Shown: positions 1-10,069, counted from the first letter of the stretch. The stretch is 64,000 bases of DNA from Methylobacterium tardum (GCF_023546765.1 NZ_CP097484.1:5824001-5888000); one strand, 5' to 3'. Notes: a model not told the origin generated them from the letters alone. Program-made: numbers and translations.

Positions 1-12
1 GCGAGGTCCGTC

Positions 13-222
13 ATGTCGAGCGACACCGAAAAGCACCACGCCCTTCTCAGCGCGCTGAGAGCGGCCCAGGGCAAGGGCGACGGCAGCTTCGAGCAGGCCG
101 TGACCGATGCGTTCGCGCACGTCTTCGAACATCTGAGCCGGCTCAACAATCACGTCTCGCTCGGTGGTCCCGACGGCGAGGACCGGCACCTGAAGCCGGG
201 CGAGTCGCCGACCCTGCGCTAG
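13..222 (+). CDS. Hypothetical small protein (69 aa)
   Basis: A short, mostly helical and acidic protein with no family I recognise. It opens with ATG and ends at a TAG at 220-222. There is no signal peptide or membrane segment. Codon use looks like the surrounding genes, with G/C-rich third positions, which supports real coding. Only 12 bases precede the start, so its promoter and operon partners lie outside the window. A longer upstream start cannot be excluded. Confidence 0.55.
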   Translation: MSSDTEKHHALLSALRAAQGKGDGSFEQAVTDAFAHVFEHLSRLNNHVSLGGPDGEDRHLKPGESPTLR

Positions 223-489
223 CAGCTCCGGGGCGGGATCGATCCTCGCCCTCTGAACGACTCGGCCTCAGCGAAGGCGAAGCGGTGTGTCCGAACGCGT
301 CCGCCGCGAACCGGCCCTGGCTGCCACCAGCGGGCCGGTTCGATGCTGAGCCGGCTCAGCATCATCGGTTCTGCGGCGCGCGTGAGCCTGTCCCGCCGGG
401 CGCTGCACCGGCTCGCAAGACGGGCGTCATCGGCCGAGGCGGCCGCAATGTGCTCCCTCGATCCCGTCCAAACCCGATCGGGACGGGCG

Positions 490-1968
490 CTAGGCGAGAC
501 TCTGAGCCGCAGCGCGCAGCGTCTGCGTGGCCTCGTCGGCTTGGCCGGCGGACTCGGCGATGAGACCGAGTCCCGAGGTGATCGCCCCAACCCCTTGTGC
601 TGCGGTCTGCATAGTCGCCGACATCGCGCGGGTCACCGCGGATTGCTCCTCGACGGCCGTGGCGATGGTGGCCGCCACCGTGTTGAGACCCACGATCGTG
701 GCCTGGATCGAGCCGACCGCCGCCACCGCCTTCTCGGTCGCGGTCTGGGTTCCGGTGATCTGGACGGCAATCTGCTCGGTCGCCTTCGCGGTCTGATCGG
801 CGAGCGCCTTCACCTCGGAGGCGACGACCGCGAAGCCCCGGCCCGCCGTGCCGGCGCGGGCCGCCTCGATGGCCGCGTTGAGCGCCAGCAGATTCGTCTG
901 GGCCGCGATGGTCTGGATCAGCGCCACAACCGCGCCGATCTGCTCGGCCGAGTCATTCAGACCCGAGATGATCGCCTGCGTCGCCTGGGCCTGCTCCACG
1001 GCCCGTCCGGACATCTCGGACGCCTGCACGACCTGAGCGCTGATCTCCGCCACCGAGGTGGCGATCTGCTCCGCTCCCGACGCGATCGACTGGATGTCGC
1101 CGGAGACGTGGGCCGACGATTGCGCGCCCTCTCCCGCCTGTCGCGAGACCTTCGAAGACGCCTCCGCGATGGCATCCAGGTCCCGGGCCAGCGCCGTCTG
1201 CAACTCCGTCCGGCGTTGGCGATCGAGCACCTGCGCGGTGACGTCGGTGGCGAACTTGACGATTTTCAGGGGGCGTCCGTCCCGATCGAAGATCGGGTTG
1301 TAGCTGCCCTGGATGAAGACTTCGCGGCCGCCCTTGGCGCGGCGCTTGAACTCGGCGACATCGTACTCACCGCGGCCCAGACGGTCCCAGAACGCCCGGT
1401 ACGCGGCGCTGTCGCGGACCTCCGGCTCGATGAACAGGCTGTGATGACGCCCCGTGACCTCCTCCAGGCGGTACCCCATGGCGGCGAGGAAGTTGTCGTT
1501 GGCGGTCAGGATCGTCCCGTCGAGCGCGAACTCGATCACCGCCTGGGAGCGGTTGATCGCCCGGATCTGACCCTCGTAGGCGATGGCGCGCGTCACCTGC
1601 TCGGTGACGTCGCTGGCGAACTTGACGATCTTGAGCGGTCTGCCGCGTCGGTCCAGGATGGGATTGTAGGTCGCCTGAAGCCAGACCGCGCGACCGTCCT
1701 TGCCGATCCGCTTGAATTCGCCGGCCTGGTAATCCCCACGACGAAGCGACGCCCAGAAGTCGCGATACGCGTCGCTCTCCCGGTATGCCGGATCGGCGAG
1801 TTCCGCATGCGGTCGGCCCCGGATCTCGTCCAGCGCGTAGCCCAGCGTGTCGAGGAAGTTCTTGTTGGCGGCCAGGATCGTGCCGTCGGTCGCGAATTCG
1901 ATGACGGCTTGAGATCTGTCCAGGGCCTTGATCCTGGCGTGCAGATCCTTGTCGCGCACGAAACCCAC
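490..1968 (-). CDS. Soluble methyl-accepting chemotaxis protein with two tandem PAS domains
   Basis: Chemoreceptor signalling protein expected to feed a CheA/CheW complex from the cytoplasm. Two PAS domains with C-terminal PAC motifs (roughly residues 10-130 and 130-245) precede an MCP signalling coiled coil carrying the hairpin-tip motif [18 protein letters not shown]. No transmembrane helix or signal peptide is visible. The two PAS units are clearly related: both contain a [15 protein letters not shown] core, so they arose by duplication. I placed the start at GTG 1968 because an AAGGAGG sequence lies about 10 bases upstream. The ATG at 1992, which adds 8 residues, has no visible ribosome binding site. 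The sensed ligand is unknown; PAS domains of this type often bind flavin or haem. Confidence 0.9.
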   Translation of the reverse strand: MGFVRDKDLHARIKALDRSQAVIEFATDGTILAANKNFLDTLGYALDEIRGRPHAELADPAYRESDAYRDFWASLRRGDYQAGEFKRIGKDGRAVWLQATYNPILDRRGRPLKIVKFASDVTEQVTRAIAYEGQIRAINRSQAVIEFALDGTILTANDNFLAAMGYRLEEVTGRHHSLFIEPEVRDSAAYRAFWDRLGRGEYDVAEFKRRAKGGREVFIQGSYNPIFDRDGRPLKIVKFATDVTAQVLDRQRRTELQTALARDLDAIAEASSKVSRQAGEGAQSSAHVSGDIQSIASGAEQIATSVAEISAQVVQASEMSGRAVEQAQATQAIISGLNDSAEQIGAVVALIQTIAAQTNLLALNAAIEAARAGTAGRGFAVVASEVKALADQTAKATEQIAVQITGTQTATEKAVAAVGSIQATIVGLNTVAATIATAVEEQSAVTRAMSATMQTAAQGVGAITSGLGLIAESAGQADEATQTLRAAAQSLA

Positions 1969-2304
1969 TGGTCGTCCCCCTCCTTGCTTCATCCCGGCCG
2001 GATGAAGTTTTTGTGCTTGACCCGCTGCCGCGTCTGATCTCGGGTAGCCAATGTGGGCGCAAAATTCTTCGCTGTCGATGTTCTAGTCAAGCAGTAAGCG
2101 TGCATGGGCAATCATCATTAACATGCCTGGCCGCGGCTCGGTCAAAAGATGCTGTTGCTATTTTGAAGAAGATCAATTTTGCTTTCTTATTATTTAAGAT
2201 TTTTCTCGGAAATAGGTATCGTAAGCAAACTGGCTTCTAGAAAATCATGAAAACTGGGGCGGGCGCGCCGCGGACGGCTCCGATCGCGGCGCGCCTCGTG
2301 CGGC
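1969..2304. other. AT-rich intergenic region
   Basis: No convincing gene. The stretch 2090-2250 is strikingly AT-rich for this genome, with runs of T and A. It lies between the minus-strand chemoreceptor start and the minus-strand alcohol dehydrogenase end, so it probably holds the chemoreceptor promoter and the dehydrogenase 3' end. No clear hairpin plus T-tract terminator was found. Confidence 0.5.
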
Positions 2305-3477
2305 TTACAGGTGGAACACCACCTTCACGCAGCCGTCCTTCTTGTCGCGGAAGGTCTTGTAGAGGTCGGGCCCGTCCGCGAGGTCCTGCGAGCGGTGCGT
2401 GATCAGGCCGGTCATGTCGAACTTGCCCTCCTGGATCAGCTTGGTCAGCGTCTCGAGGTAGCGCTTCACGTGGGTCTGGCCGCTCTTGAGGGTCAGGCCC
2501 TTCTGGACGATCGAGCCCATGTTGACCGGGATCGGCCCGCCATAGACGCCCGGCACCGAGACGATGCCGCAGGGCCGGACCGCCTTGATCGCCTCGGCCA
2601 GAGCGTAGGGACGCTCCGTGGCGGTGAGCTTCTCCTGCACCGTGGAGAGCACGCCGGTGATGCCGCCGTGGCCGGCGCTCGCCTCCATGCCGACGCAGTC
2701 GATCACGCCGTCGGCGCCCTGGCCCTTGGTGATCTCCTTGATCCGCTCGAACACGTCCTCGTTCATGAAGTCGATCACGTCGGTGGCGCCGACCTTCTTG
2801 GCCAGGGCGATCCGCTCGGGCACCGTCTCGATGACGATGATCCGCTCGGCGCCCATGATCTTGGCCGACTGGATGGCGAACAGGCCGACAGGGCCTGCAC
2901 CCCAGATCGCGATGGTCTCGCCGCCCTGGATCTCGCAATGCTCGGCGCCCTGCCAGCCGGTGGGCAGGATGTCGGTGAGAAACAGGACCGACTCGTCGTC
3001 CATGCCGTCCGGAACCTTCATGGGGGCGACGTCGGCCATCGGCACGCGCACATACTCGGCCTGACCGCCCGCATAGCCGCCGGTGAGGTGCGAGTAGCCG
3101 AACAGGCCGGCCGTCGTGTAGCCGAACTGGGCGGCCGCCATCGCGGCGTTGCGGTTCGAGCGCTCGCACACTGAGAAGTTGCCGAGCTTGCACTGACGGC
3201 ATTCGCCGCAATTGATGTTGAAGGGGACGATGATCCGGTCGCCCTTCTTGTACTTGGTGAAGCCCTGACCGACCTCGGCGACCTCGCCCATGAATTCGTG
3301 GCCGAGGACGTCGCCGCTCTCCATGGTCGGCATCAGCCCGTCCATGAGGTGCAGGTCCGAGCCGCAGATCGCGCAGCTCGTCACCTTGATGATGACGTCG
3401 CGGGAATCCTCGATGACCGGATCCGGGACCGTATCGCAGCGGATGTCGTTGCGGCCGTGCCAGCACAGTGCCTTCAT
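2305..3477 (-). CDS. Zinc-dependent alcohol/formaldehyde dehydrogenase family (MDR)
   Basis: NAD(P)-linked medium-chain dehydrogenase of 390 aa, in the glutathione-independent formaldehyde-dehydrogenase-like branch. Catalytic zinc ligands are visible as C38, H60 and E61. The structural zinc lobe has C90, C93, C96 and C104 with the classic spacing. The Rossmann motif GAGPVGLFA follows in the middle of the protein. Start chosen at ATG 3475-3477, which gives the conserved MKALCWHG opening. A longer open frame upstream overlaps the neighbouring gene in antisense and is not real. It is divergent from the OYE-family reductase at 3751. The substrate cannot be set from sequence; aldehyde or alcohol detoxification is likely. 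Confidence 0.92.
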   Translation of the reverse strand: MKALCWHGRNDIRCDTVPDPVIEDSRDVIIKVTSCAICGSDLHLMDGLMPTMESGDVLGHEFMGEVAEVGQGFTKYKKGDRIIVPFNINCGECRQCKLGNFSVCERSNRNAAMAAAQFGYTTAGLFGYSHLTGGYAGGQAEYVRVPMADVAPMKVPDGMDDESVLFLTDILPTGWQGAEHCEIQGGETIAIWGAGPVGLFAIQSAKIMGAERIIVIETVPERIALAKKVGATDVIDFMNEDVFERIKEITKGQGADGVIDCVGMEASAGHGGITGVLSTVQEKLTATERPYALAEAIKAVRPCGIVSVPGVYGGPIPVNMGSIVQKGLTLKSGQTHVKRYLETLTKLIQEGKFDMTGLITHRSQDLADGPDLYKTFRDKKDGCVKVVFHL

Positions 3478-3750
3478 CGCAAGGGTCTCCAGAGGTCGAT
3501 GGGGGTGTGACCAAGTCGGCCACGTCCGAGGTACAGCTCGCGGCCGAACGGCCAAGTTCCGGCACCGCGACGTCGCAGCTGCGGATGCGGCGCGCAGGAT
3601 CGCTGACACTTCGTCCATCTCCGGAACCCGACGCCCGCTTCCACCTGTTGTCAGGCCGGCGGCAGGGTTCATGGACCTCTCGCCGACTCGTGGTGCCGTC
3701 CGATCGTGGCGCCACGCCGGCCCGCCTCTTACCAGTCCCAGCGAGACATC

Positions 3751-4863
3751 ATGCCGAGTAGCCCGATCCTCCAGCCCGTCACTATCGGCGACTTGGAGCT
3801 CAAGAACCGCGTCGTGATGGCGCCGCTGACCCGCAGCCGCTCCAACAACGAGGGCGTGCCGCCGGACTTCGCGGCCGATTACTACGGGCAGCGGGCCAGT
3901 GCCGGCCTGATCATCGCCGAGGCGACCAACATCTCGCCGCAGGGCGTGGGCTACGCCTACACGCCGGGCATCTGGTCCGATGCGCAGGTGGAGAGCTGGT
4001 CGCGGATCGTCCGGACGGTCCATGCCAATGACGGCCTGATCTTCCTCCAGCTCTGGCACACCGGCCGGATCTCGCATCCCGAGCTTCAGCCGGGCGGGGC
4101 GCTTCCGGTCTCGGCCTCGGCGATCAAGCCGGAGGGCACGGCTTTCACGCAGGACGGCATGAAGCCTCACGTGACGCCGCGGGCGCTGGAGACCGACGAG
4201 ATCGCCGGGATCGTCGCGGATTACCGGCGGGCGGCCGAGAACGCCAAGCGTGCCGGGTTCGACGGCGTCGAGATCCACTCGGCCAACAATTACCTGCTGG
4301 AGCAGTTCGTGCGCGACTCGACCAACCGGCGCGCCGATCGGTACGGCGGCACGGTCGAGAACCGCCTGCGCTTTCCCCTGGAGGTGGTCCAGGCCGTCAC
4401 CGAGGTGTGGGGCGGCGGCCGGCGCGTCGGCATCCGGATCTCGCCCGCTACGACGCAGCCCGGCGAGACGCCGCTCGATTCCGATCCGCACGTCACCTAC
4501 GGCGCCTATCTCGACGCGCTCAGCGGGTTCGATCTGCTCTACGTCCACGCGATCGAGGGCGTGACCCAGCAATCCCGGGACGTGCCGGACGGGATCGATT
4601 TCCTCGACCTGCGCCGCCGGTTCAAGGGCGCCTATATCGGCAACAACGATCTGACCCTCGACCTCGCCGAGAAGGAATTGGCCGAGGGGCGCGCCGACCT
4701 GTTCAGCTTCGGCCGCCCCTATCTCGCCAATCCCGACCTCGTCGGCCGTTTTGCCAGCGGCGCGCCACTCGCGGAGGCGCCGAAAGCCTACTGGTATGGG
4801 GGTGGTGCCAACGGCTATTCCGACTGGCCCGGCATGAACGGACCGGTCCCGGTGCGCCGGTGA
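3751..4863 (+). CDS. Old Yellow Enzyme family alkene reductase (NemA-like)
   Basis: FMN-dependent ene-reductase of 370 aa that reduces activated C=C bonds, nitrate esters or N-ethylmaleimide using NAD(P)H. It opens with an OYE beta-strand ([23 protein letters not shown]). The substrate-anion binding pair H176 and N179 sits in [14 protein letters not shown], followed by the DRYGG loop. Start set at ATG 3751, since 15 upstream in-frame codons do not match the family. The divergent 273-bp spacer shared with the alcohol dehydrogenase gene may hold both promoters. Together the pair suggests electrophile or aldehyde detoxification. Confidence 0.92.
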   Translation: MPSSPILQPVTIGDLELKNRVVMAPLTRSRSNNEGVPPDFAADYYGQRASAGLIIAEATNISPQGVGYAYTPGIWSDAQVESWSRIVRTVHANDGLIFLQLWHTGRISHPELQPGGALPVSASAIKPEGTAFTQDGMKPHVTPRALETDEIAGIVADYRRAAENAKRAGFDGVEIHSANNYLLEQFVRDSTNRRADRYGGTVENRLRFPLEVVQAVTEVWGGGRRVGIRISPATTQPGETPLDSDPHVTYGAYLDALSGFDLLYVHAIEGVTQQSRDVPDGIDFLDLRRRFKGAYIGNNDLTLDLAEKELAEGRADLFSFGRPYLANPDLVGRFASGAPLAEAPKAYWYGGGANGYSDWPGMNGPVPVRR

Positions 4864-4907
4864 CGTTTCTGTGGTCGCCAGCTTTGACCGGCCGGGTGGT
4901 TTACAAA

Positions 4908-4923
4908 TGTTTCACGTGAAACG
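4908..4923. other. parS-like ParB binding site (one mismatch)
   Basis: The 16-mer TGTTTCACGTGAAACG differs only in its last base from the consensus chromosomal parS palindrome TGTTTCACGTGAAACA. It is intergenic, downstream of the OYE gene. A perfect copy lies 36.7 kb away at 41655. ParB nucleates on such sites to organise the origin region. Confidence 0.7.
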
Positions 4924-4955
4924 TTCGTCTTCACTCGCTCTTTACGCATGAACCC

Positions 4956-4993
4956 CGTCATTCCGGGCTCGCCTGCAGCGCCCCGGAATGACG
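4956..4993. repeat. Intergenic palindromic repeat, family 1 (short copy)
   Basis: Inverted repeat with 12-base arms, CGTCATTCCGGG at 4956-4967 and its complement at 4982-4993, around a 14-base loop. The same arms recur at 13060, 27224, 41693, 44228 and 56505. It starts 32 bases after the parS-like site, between convergent genes, and could also act as a transcription barrier. Confidence 0.75.
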
Positions 4994-5048
4994 ATCGATC
5001 GTTCCCTGGTACATCCGTGCGGGTTTGGTTCCCCGAACGCGTGTCGAC

Positions 5049-6305
5049 CTAGGACGCTTGCACGGGGTCGATTCCGCCGATGTCGATCGCCAGCTGCTCG
5101 GGGCCGCGGAGCGAGGCGCCGGTCCGATAGGGCGGCGGATCCCGAACCAGGCGCGGCGCGACGAGGCGGCGGCTCAACGCGACGAGGGCGATCTCGGCCT
5201 CGAGCCGCGCCAGGGGCGCGCCCACGCAGAAATGCAGCCCGCCGCCGAAGCCGAAATGCTCGATGTCCGGACGGTCCGGATCGAACCGGTCGGGGGTTTC
5301 GAAGCGGGCCGGATCGCGATTGGCTGCCGCGAAGAGCAGGATCACCGGTGCCCCCTTCGGGATCGTCTCGCCGGCGAGGGTGATCGCGCCGAGCGCCTTG
5401 CGGGTCCGGAAATGCACCGGCGGCTCGTAGCGCAGCACCTCCTCGATCACTCGTGGAGCGCGCTCGGGATCGGCGCGCAGGCGCTCCAGCTCCTGCGGAT
5501 GCCGGAGCAGGGTCAGCATCGCGTTGGTGATCAGGTTCACCGTCGTCTCGTGGCCCGCGACCAGCAGCAGGATCGCCGTCGAGATCAGGTCGAAATCGCT
5601 CATGCGTTTCGCGCCGCCCGGCCCGGGCGCGGCGAGGCCGCTCAGCATGTCGTCGGCCGGCCGCGTGCGCTTCTCGCGGATGAGGTTGCGCATGTAGTCC
5701 GAGATCGCGTCGAAGGCCGCCACCGTGCGCCGCCGGCTCTCCACGTCGCCGCGCGCATCCGGCTCCAGCGCGGTGGCGAGCTGCGTCGCCCAGGATTGGA
5801 AGCGCGGCTCGTCGGTCACCGGCACGCCGAGCAGCTCGCAGATCACCGAGACCGGCAGCGGATAGGACAGGTCCTCCACGAGGCAGAGGCGGTCGCGCCC
5901 GTGGCACTTGTCCAGGAGTGCGTCGACCTCGCGGACCACGCGGGGGCGCAGGCCCTGGACCCGCGGGATGGTGAATTCGCGCATCACCGCGGCGCGCAGG
6001 GTGTCGTGGTCGGGCGGGTCGCGGAAGATCAGCGGGCGGTGTGCCGTGGCGATCCGGCTCCGGATCGGGTTGATGATCCAGTCGCGGATCGGGTTTCCGG
6101 TGGGCGGCCGCTTGAACGGCGGCAGATCCTCCGAGCTGAGGCGCGGGTCGAAGATCAGCGTCCGGATCGCCGCGTGGGTGCTGACCACGTAGCTCCCGTC
6201 GCGCTGGCGCGCGACCGGGCGCTCGCGCAACCGGGCGTAGAGCGGATACGGATCGGCCCGGTTGGCCGGGTCCATTACGGCGGCGAACAGCGCGTCGTCA
6301 GGCAT
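5049..6305 (-). CDS. Cytochrome P450
   Basis: Haem-thiolate monooxygenase of 418 aa, a soluble bacterial class I type. The oxygen-activation helix has AGHETT at 250-255. The ExxR pair is E289/R292. The haem loop FGFGGGLHFCVGAP has cysteine ligand C360. Start at ATG 6303-6305 overlaps the end of the upstream ferredoxin reductase by 8 bases, so it is the last gene of the operon GT1, ferredoxin, ferredoxin reductase, P450. Its electron chain is therefore encoded with it. The general fold resembles the CYP107/BioI group, but family and substrate cannot be assigned by eye. Confidence 0.95.
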   Translation of the reverse strand: MPDDALFAAVMDPANRADPYPLYARLRERPVARQRDGSYVVSTHAAIRTLIFDPRLSSEDLPPFKRPPTGNPIRDWIINPIRSRIATAHRPLIFRDPPDHDTLRAAVMREFTIPRVQGLRPRVVREVDALLDKCHGRDRLCLVEDLSYPLPVSVICELLGVPVTDEPRFQSWATQLATALEPDARGDVESRRRTVAAFDAISDYMRNLIREKRTRPADDMLSGLAAPGPGGAKRMSDFDLISTAILLLVAGHETTVNLITNAMLTLLRHPQELERLRADPERAPRVIEEVLRYEPPVHFRTRKALGAITLAGETIPKGAPVILLFAAANRDPARFETPDRFDPDRPDIEHFGFGGGLHFCVGAPLARLEAEIALVALSRRLVAPRLVRDPPPYRTGASLRGPEQLAIDIGGIDPVQAS

Positions 6306-7622
6306 GCACGGTCTCGGAGCGGCTGGGCGCCGGGGCGGCCGCGCGCGGCGGCGGGAAACCCGGCGCGGCCGTCTCGATCCGCGGCTGGTCGGTGGCATCG
6401 GCGATCGGCGGGAAGGCGCTGCCGGCCGTGATCGCCTGCGCGTAGGCCGGCAGCCAGCGCGCCTGGTCGAAGGAGAGCGCGGCGATGCTGCGCCCGTTCC
6501 GGCCATAGACCGCCAGGAAGCGCCGCGACGCCCGCGTACCCTGGACCACGGCCAGGGCGTCGGCACCCGCGGTCAGGCCGGCCAGCTTGATGTTGATGCC
6601 GAACTGGCTCGACCAGAAGGCCGGCATGTGCTGGTAGGGGCGCTGATCGTCCGGTGGCGCCACCATGTTGCGGGCGGCATGGCCCGCCTGCTCGACGGCA
6701 TTGCCCCAATGCTCCACCGAGACCAGGCGGTTGCCGTAGAGCGGGATCGGCCAGCGCGCCACGTCGCCGGCGGCGTAGATGTCGGGGCAGGGCGCCCCAT
6801 CGGCGTCGAGGACCCGGCAGGCCGCGTCGCAGGTGACGCCGCCCGGATCCGCCCGCAGGCCGGCGCCCTGGAGCCAGCCGGTCGCCCGGGTCGCGCCGAG
6901 GGCGGCGATGACGAGGTCGGTCTCGATGGTCCCGCCATCCGATAGGCGCGCGCGGGCGACCCGGCCCGCCGCGTCACCCTCGAAGGCGCGCACCATCGTG
7001 CCGGGGCGAAATTCCGCGCCGACGTCGCGCAGGCATTCGGCGACCACCCCGCCGACGAAGGTCCCGAGGGCGGCGGCCAGGGGTGTGGAATGGGGGTCGA
7101 CCAAGGTCACGGCCAGGCCGAGGTCGCGCAGGCACGAGGCCGTCTCGCAGCCGATCAGGCCACCGCCGACGACGAGCACCCGGCGCGGGCGGGCCTGAAC
7201 GGCCGCGCGCAGGGCGGCCGCGTCGTCGCGTCCGCGGAGGGTGAAGACGCCGCTCAGGCGCCCACCGGTCTCGGCCGGCCGGCGCGGGCCTCCGCCCCGG
7301 TGGCGATGAGGAGCTTGTCGTAGGCCAGCGCGGTTCCGTCCGCGAGCCGGAGCGCCCGGGCGGAGCGGTCAAGGGCGATGGCCGGGCTGCCGAGACGCCA
7401 CCGGGCGTGCAAGGGCGCCAGCTCCGGCAGCCGGGTCGCGTCCGCCTCCAGCTCTCCGACCAGCACGTGCTTCGACAGGGGCGGGCGATCGTAGGGGCGA
7501 TGCGGCTCCGCGCCGACCAGGGTCAGGGGACCGGCATAGCCCCGGCGGCGCAGCGCCTCGGCACCGCGCAGGCCGGCCAGCGAGGCCCCGACCACCACGA
7601 TGCCGGCCGGCTCAGGCGTCAC
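6298..7622 (-). pseudogene. Ferredoxin reductase of the P450 chain, reading frame broken by one missing base
   Basis: FAD/NAD(P)H ferredoxin reductase (putidaredoxin-reductase-like, about 441 aa if intact). The N-terminal part (7622 down to about 7280) has the FAD-binding GASLAG motif and the ATGA motif. The C-terminal part, in another frame, has the NAD-binding GGGLIGCE motif, the YAAGDVA motif near the FAD and a reductase dimerisation tail. The frame switch falls between 7262 and 7295 in a CCGGCCGGC-rich stretch and is repaired by adding a single base. Start GTG 7620-7622 overlaps the ferredoxin stop as GTGA. Because four other genes here show the same one-base defect, a sequencing error is more likely than true inactivation. 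Confidence 0.85.
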
Positions 7623-7852
7623 GACGTCTCTCCATCATCCGCGCCGGCCTGAAGGCTGATGGCGCGGACCGGGCAGGCCTGGACCGCCCGCTCGATCGCG
7701 CCGCGTCGCGCGGCCGGCGGGGCAGGATCGTAGAACAGGATCTCGTGGCCGCGTAAGGTGAAGGCATCGGGCGCCGCGTAGCAGCACTGCGCGTAGCCCT
7801 GGCATCGGTTGAGATCGGCGACGACGCGCAGCGCCTTTGCATCCGCGGCCAT
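7619..7852 (-). CDS. P450-associated ferredoxin ([3Fe-4S]/[4Fe-4S])
   Basis: A 77-aa one-cluster ferredoxin that would carry electrons from the adjacent reductase to the P450. Cluster ligands are C17, C23 and C60 (C-x5-C and CP). The position that would bind the fourth iron is Y20, in CQGYAQC, which points to a [3Fe-4S] cluster, as is usual for P450-linked ferredoxins. ATG 7850-7852 is preferred. A GTG at 7856-7858, two codons earlier, overlaps the upstream stop as GTGA and is also possible. It is translationally coupled on both sides. Confidence 0.9.
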   Translation of the reverse strand: MAADAKALRVVADLNRCQGYAQCCYAAPDAFTLRGHEILFYDPAPPAARRGAIERAVQACPVRAISLQAGADDGETS

Positions 7853-7854
7853 TG

Positions 7855-9174
7855 TCACGCCGACCTCGCCATCGGGACCGCGTCGCGGCCGGCTCTCGCC
7901 CTGGACCGGCCGAGGTCGTCCACCGCCATCAGGATGGCGGCCATCGCGTCCCGGGCCGCGAACGCCTCGCCGATGCGCCCGGCGCGCTGCCGGAACCCGG
8001 GATCGTCGAGCACCCGCGACACCGCCTCGCCCACGGCCTCGGATGTCGGTGCGTTGGTCCCGAGATTGACGCCGACGCCCGACCAGCCAATCCGCGCGTT
8101 CACCTCGGCCTTGTCCTCGGTCAGCCCGGCCGAGACGATCGGCACCCCGGCGGAGAGCGCCTGCGAGACGCTGCCGTAGCCGCCATTCGTGACGAGCACG
8201 CTCACCCGGGGCAGCAGCTCGCGGAACGGCAGGAAGCAGGAGACGCGCGTGTTGGCCGGGATCGGCCCGCGCAGCACGTCGACCGGACGGCCGCCCGTGG
8301 TGGCCAGGACGAGCAGGTCGTCCCGATGGGCCAGGGCCGCGAGGGTCGGCTCGACCAGCTCGCCGAAATCCGCGTTGGCGAGCGTTCCCTGCGTCACCAG
8401 CACGACCGGCGTGCCCGCCGCGTTCGCCCGCTCCAGCTCCGGCCACCAATCCGGCAGCGGCGCCGGGGGCGTGGGCGGCTGCAGCAGACCGATGAAGCGC
8501 ACGCCCGGCGGCAAAGTGCCGTAATCGTATTCGAAGCCCGGCACGGTGGGCTGGAGGAACAGGTCCGGCAGCAGCACGATGGAGTGCGTCAGCGAGGCCG
8601 GGATCGGCGGCAGGCCGAGCCGGGCCAGCTGGGCGTCCGTGTAGGCGCGCACCGGGTTGACAAAGGCCGCATCCATCCCGGCCTTCAGGGCCGCGTAGCG
8701 GACCTGCTCGGCCTGGTCCCGGGCGGGCGGCAGGCCGAGACCGACGGGCGCGTGGTCGGGCCGGTCCAGGAACAGGAAGCTGACATTGACCGTCACGATC
8801 GGCGGCCGCGGCGCCGTGTCGAGCAGAAGGGGCAGCACGCCCAGGAACATGCTGCCGGCGACGATGACGTCCGGCGCCTCCTCGGCGATCAACCGGCGCA
8901 GAGTCTCGGCCTGGACCGGCATGGGATCGATGAACCGCCGCTCGAACTCGCGCCGGTAGCGCTCCGGTCCGGCGGGCAGGTCGGTCTCGCGGAACGTCGC
9001 CGAATCGTTGTCGGGATAGCCCGTGAAGCGCAGGCCGGCCGCCTCGACCTTCGGCCGGAAGGCCGGATCCGTCAGGACCAGAACCGCGTCCCCGCGCGCG
9101 GCGGCGGCACGGCCGACGGCGAGCAGCGGGTTCACGTGGCCGGTCAGCGGCGATGCGGCGATCAGGATCTTCAT
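7855..9174 (-). CDS. GT1-family (UDP-)glycosyltransferase
   Basis: GT-B fold glycosyltransferase of 439 aa, the kind that moves a sugar from a nucleotide donor to a small lipophilic acceptor (macrolide, carotenoid or sterol-like). The N-terminal acceptor domain opens with MKILIAASPLTGHVNPLLAVG. The C-terminal donor domain has a VLVTQGTLAN strand and the NGGYGSVSQALSAGVPIV donor loop typical of MGT/YjiC/CrtX-type enzymes. It is the first gene of the P450 operon. The start gives the family's usual N-terminus; 15 upstream codons in frame do not. The context suggests that the P450 product, or its substrate, is glycosylated. Confidence 0.9.
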   Translation of the reverse strand: MKILIAASPLTGHVNPLLAVGRAAAARGDAVLVLTDPAFRPKVEAAGLRFTGYPDNDSATFRETDLPAGPERYRREFERRFIDPMPVQAETLRRLIAEEAPDVIVAGSMFLGVLPLLLDTAPRPPIVTVNVSFLFLDRPDHAPVGLGLPPARDQAEQVRYAALKAGMDAAFVNPVRAYTDAQLARLGLPPIPASLTHSIVLLPDLFLQPTVPGFEYDYGTLPPGVRFIGLLQPPTPPAPLPDWWPELERANAAGTPVVLVTQGTLANADFGELVEPTLAALAHRDDLLVLATTGGRPVDVLRGPIPANTRVSCFLPFRELLPRVSVLVTNGGYGSVSQALSAGVPIVSAGLTEDKAEVNARIGWSGVGVNLGTNAPTSEAVGEAVSRVLDDPGFRQRAGRIGEAFAARDAMAAILMAVDDLGRSRARAGRDAVPMARSA

Positions 9175-9436
9175 CACGGCCTCCTCGGACAGGGCCGGTC
9201 GGCCGGCATCCCGTGTCACCCGGCGCCGTCACGAAGACGGCGGCCGCCGCAGCGGCGCGCGGGTCTCAACAGCAAAATCGCGCGCGCCGCCGGTTGGTTA
9301 CGGTCCGCCAGAAACCTTCGTGTGGCGGCGCACAAGCTGTGCCGCAAGACATATCCCAAATCAGAAGCTGCATCACCGGCCTATCGCCGATAGCCTGTGG
9401 TTCCACGCCGGCATCGAACCGGACGGCGGACGCGGT

Positions 9437-10069
9437 TCAATCGGCGACGATCACGCGGTTGGGCAGCTCGTCCGGATCACCGATCCCCGCCGGAAGGTGC
9501 TCCGCGAGGCACCGGCCGACCTGCTCCACCGCCACGGTCAGCCCGGCCTCGACCGCGCCGCGCCCCAGGGCGGTGACGAGGTCGGCCAGGATCCCGTCCC
9601 AGGCGGCGGGCGCGATGTGCCGGAGCACGCCGAGATCCGTGACGATCTCCGCGTGGCGCTCGGCGAGCGAGAGGTAGAGCAGGATGCCGGTGCGCCCGCG
9701 CGTGAGGCTCAGGCCCCGGGACCAGAAGGCCCGCTGCGCCGCCTCGCGGGCCCGGGCGCTGCGCAGCCGCCGCGGCACCAGGGCGAGGCGCAGGCGCTCG
9801 TTCTCGCTCGCCGCCAGGATCGCGGCCACGAGGGCGGCCTGGGTCAGGACGATCGACGCCGCGCTCCAGCTCGTCAGCGCGATCAGCGGCCAGGGCAGGA
9901 CCAGCGCGGCGATCAGGGCCGCGAGCAGGGTGATCGACCGGTAGGCGCCCGCGCGGCGGCTCACCATCACGACGATCTCGCCGGACGTGCCGGCCTCGGC
10001 CCGCGACACCGCCCGGGCGAGCCGCTCCCGCGCCTCCGGCGTCAGCACGTCCGCGCCCTTACCAGTCAC
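9437..10069 (-). CDS. TPM-domain membrane protein (YgcG-related)
   Basis: About 210 aa: an N-terminal half of the TPM fold (EARERLARAVSRAEAGTSGEIVVMVSRR), then two hydrophobic segments, then the rest of the TPM region. The GTG at 10067-10069 is preferred because it follows a GGAG ribosome site and overlaps the preceding ygcG-like gene by 11 bases. It is the third gene of a lemA, ygcG, TPM operon. The biochemical role of TPM proteins is poorly known; membrane-associated stress or quality-control functions have been proposed. Confidence 0.8.
   Translation of the reverse strand: MTGKGADVLTPEARERLARAVSRAEAGTSGEIVVMVSRRAGAYRSITLLAALIAALVLPWPLIALTSWSAASIVLTQAALVAAILAASENERLRLALVPRRLRSARAREAAQRAFWSRGLSLTRGRTGILLYLSLAERHAEIVTDLGVLRHIAPAAWDGILADLVTALGRGAVEAGLTVAVEQVGRCLAEHLPAGIGDPDELPNRVIVAD

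Noticed and set aside
343..2037. A 564-codon plus-strand frame
   Set aside because: It is antisense to the chemoreceptor, and its product is an Arg/Gly/Leu-rich shadow without motifs.
2305..4572. A 755-codon frame on the minus strand
   Set aside because: Only the last 390 codons encode the dehydrogenase; the rest is antisense to the Old Yellow Enzyme gene.
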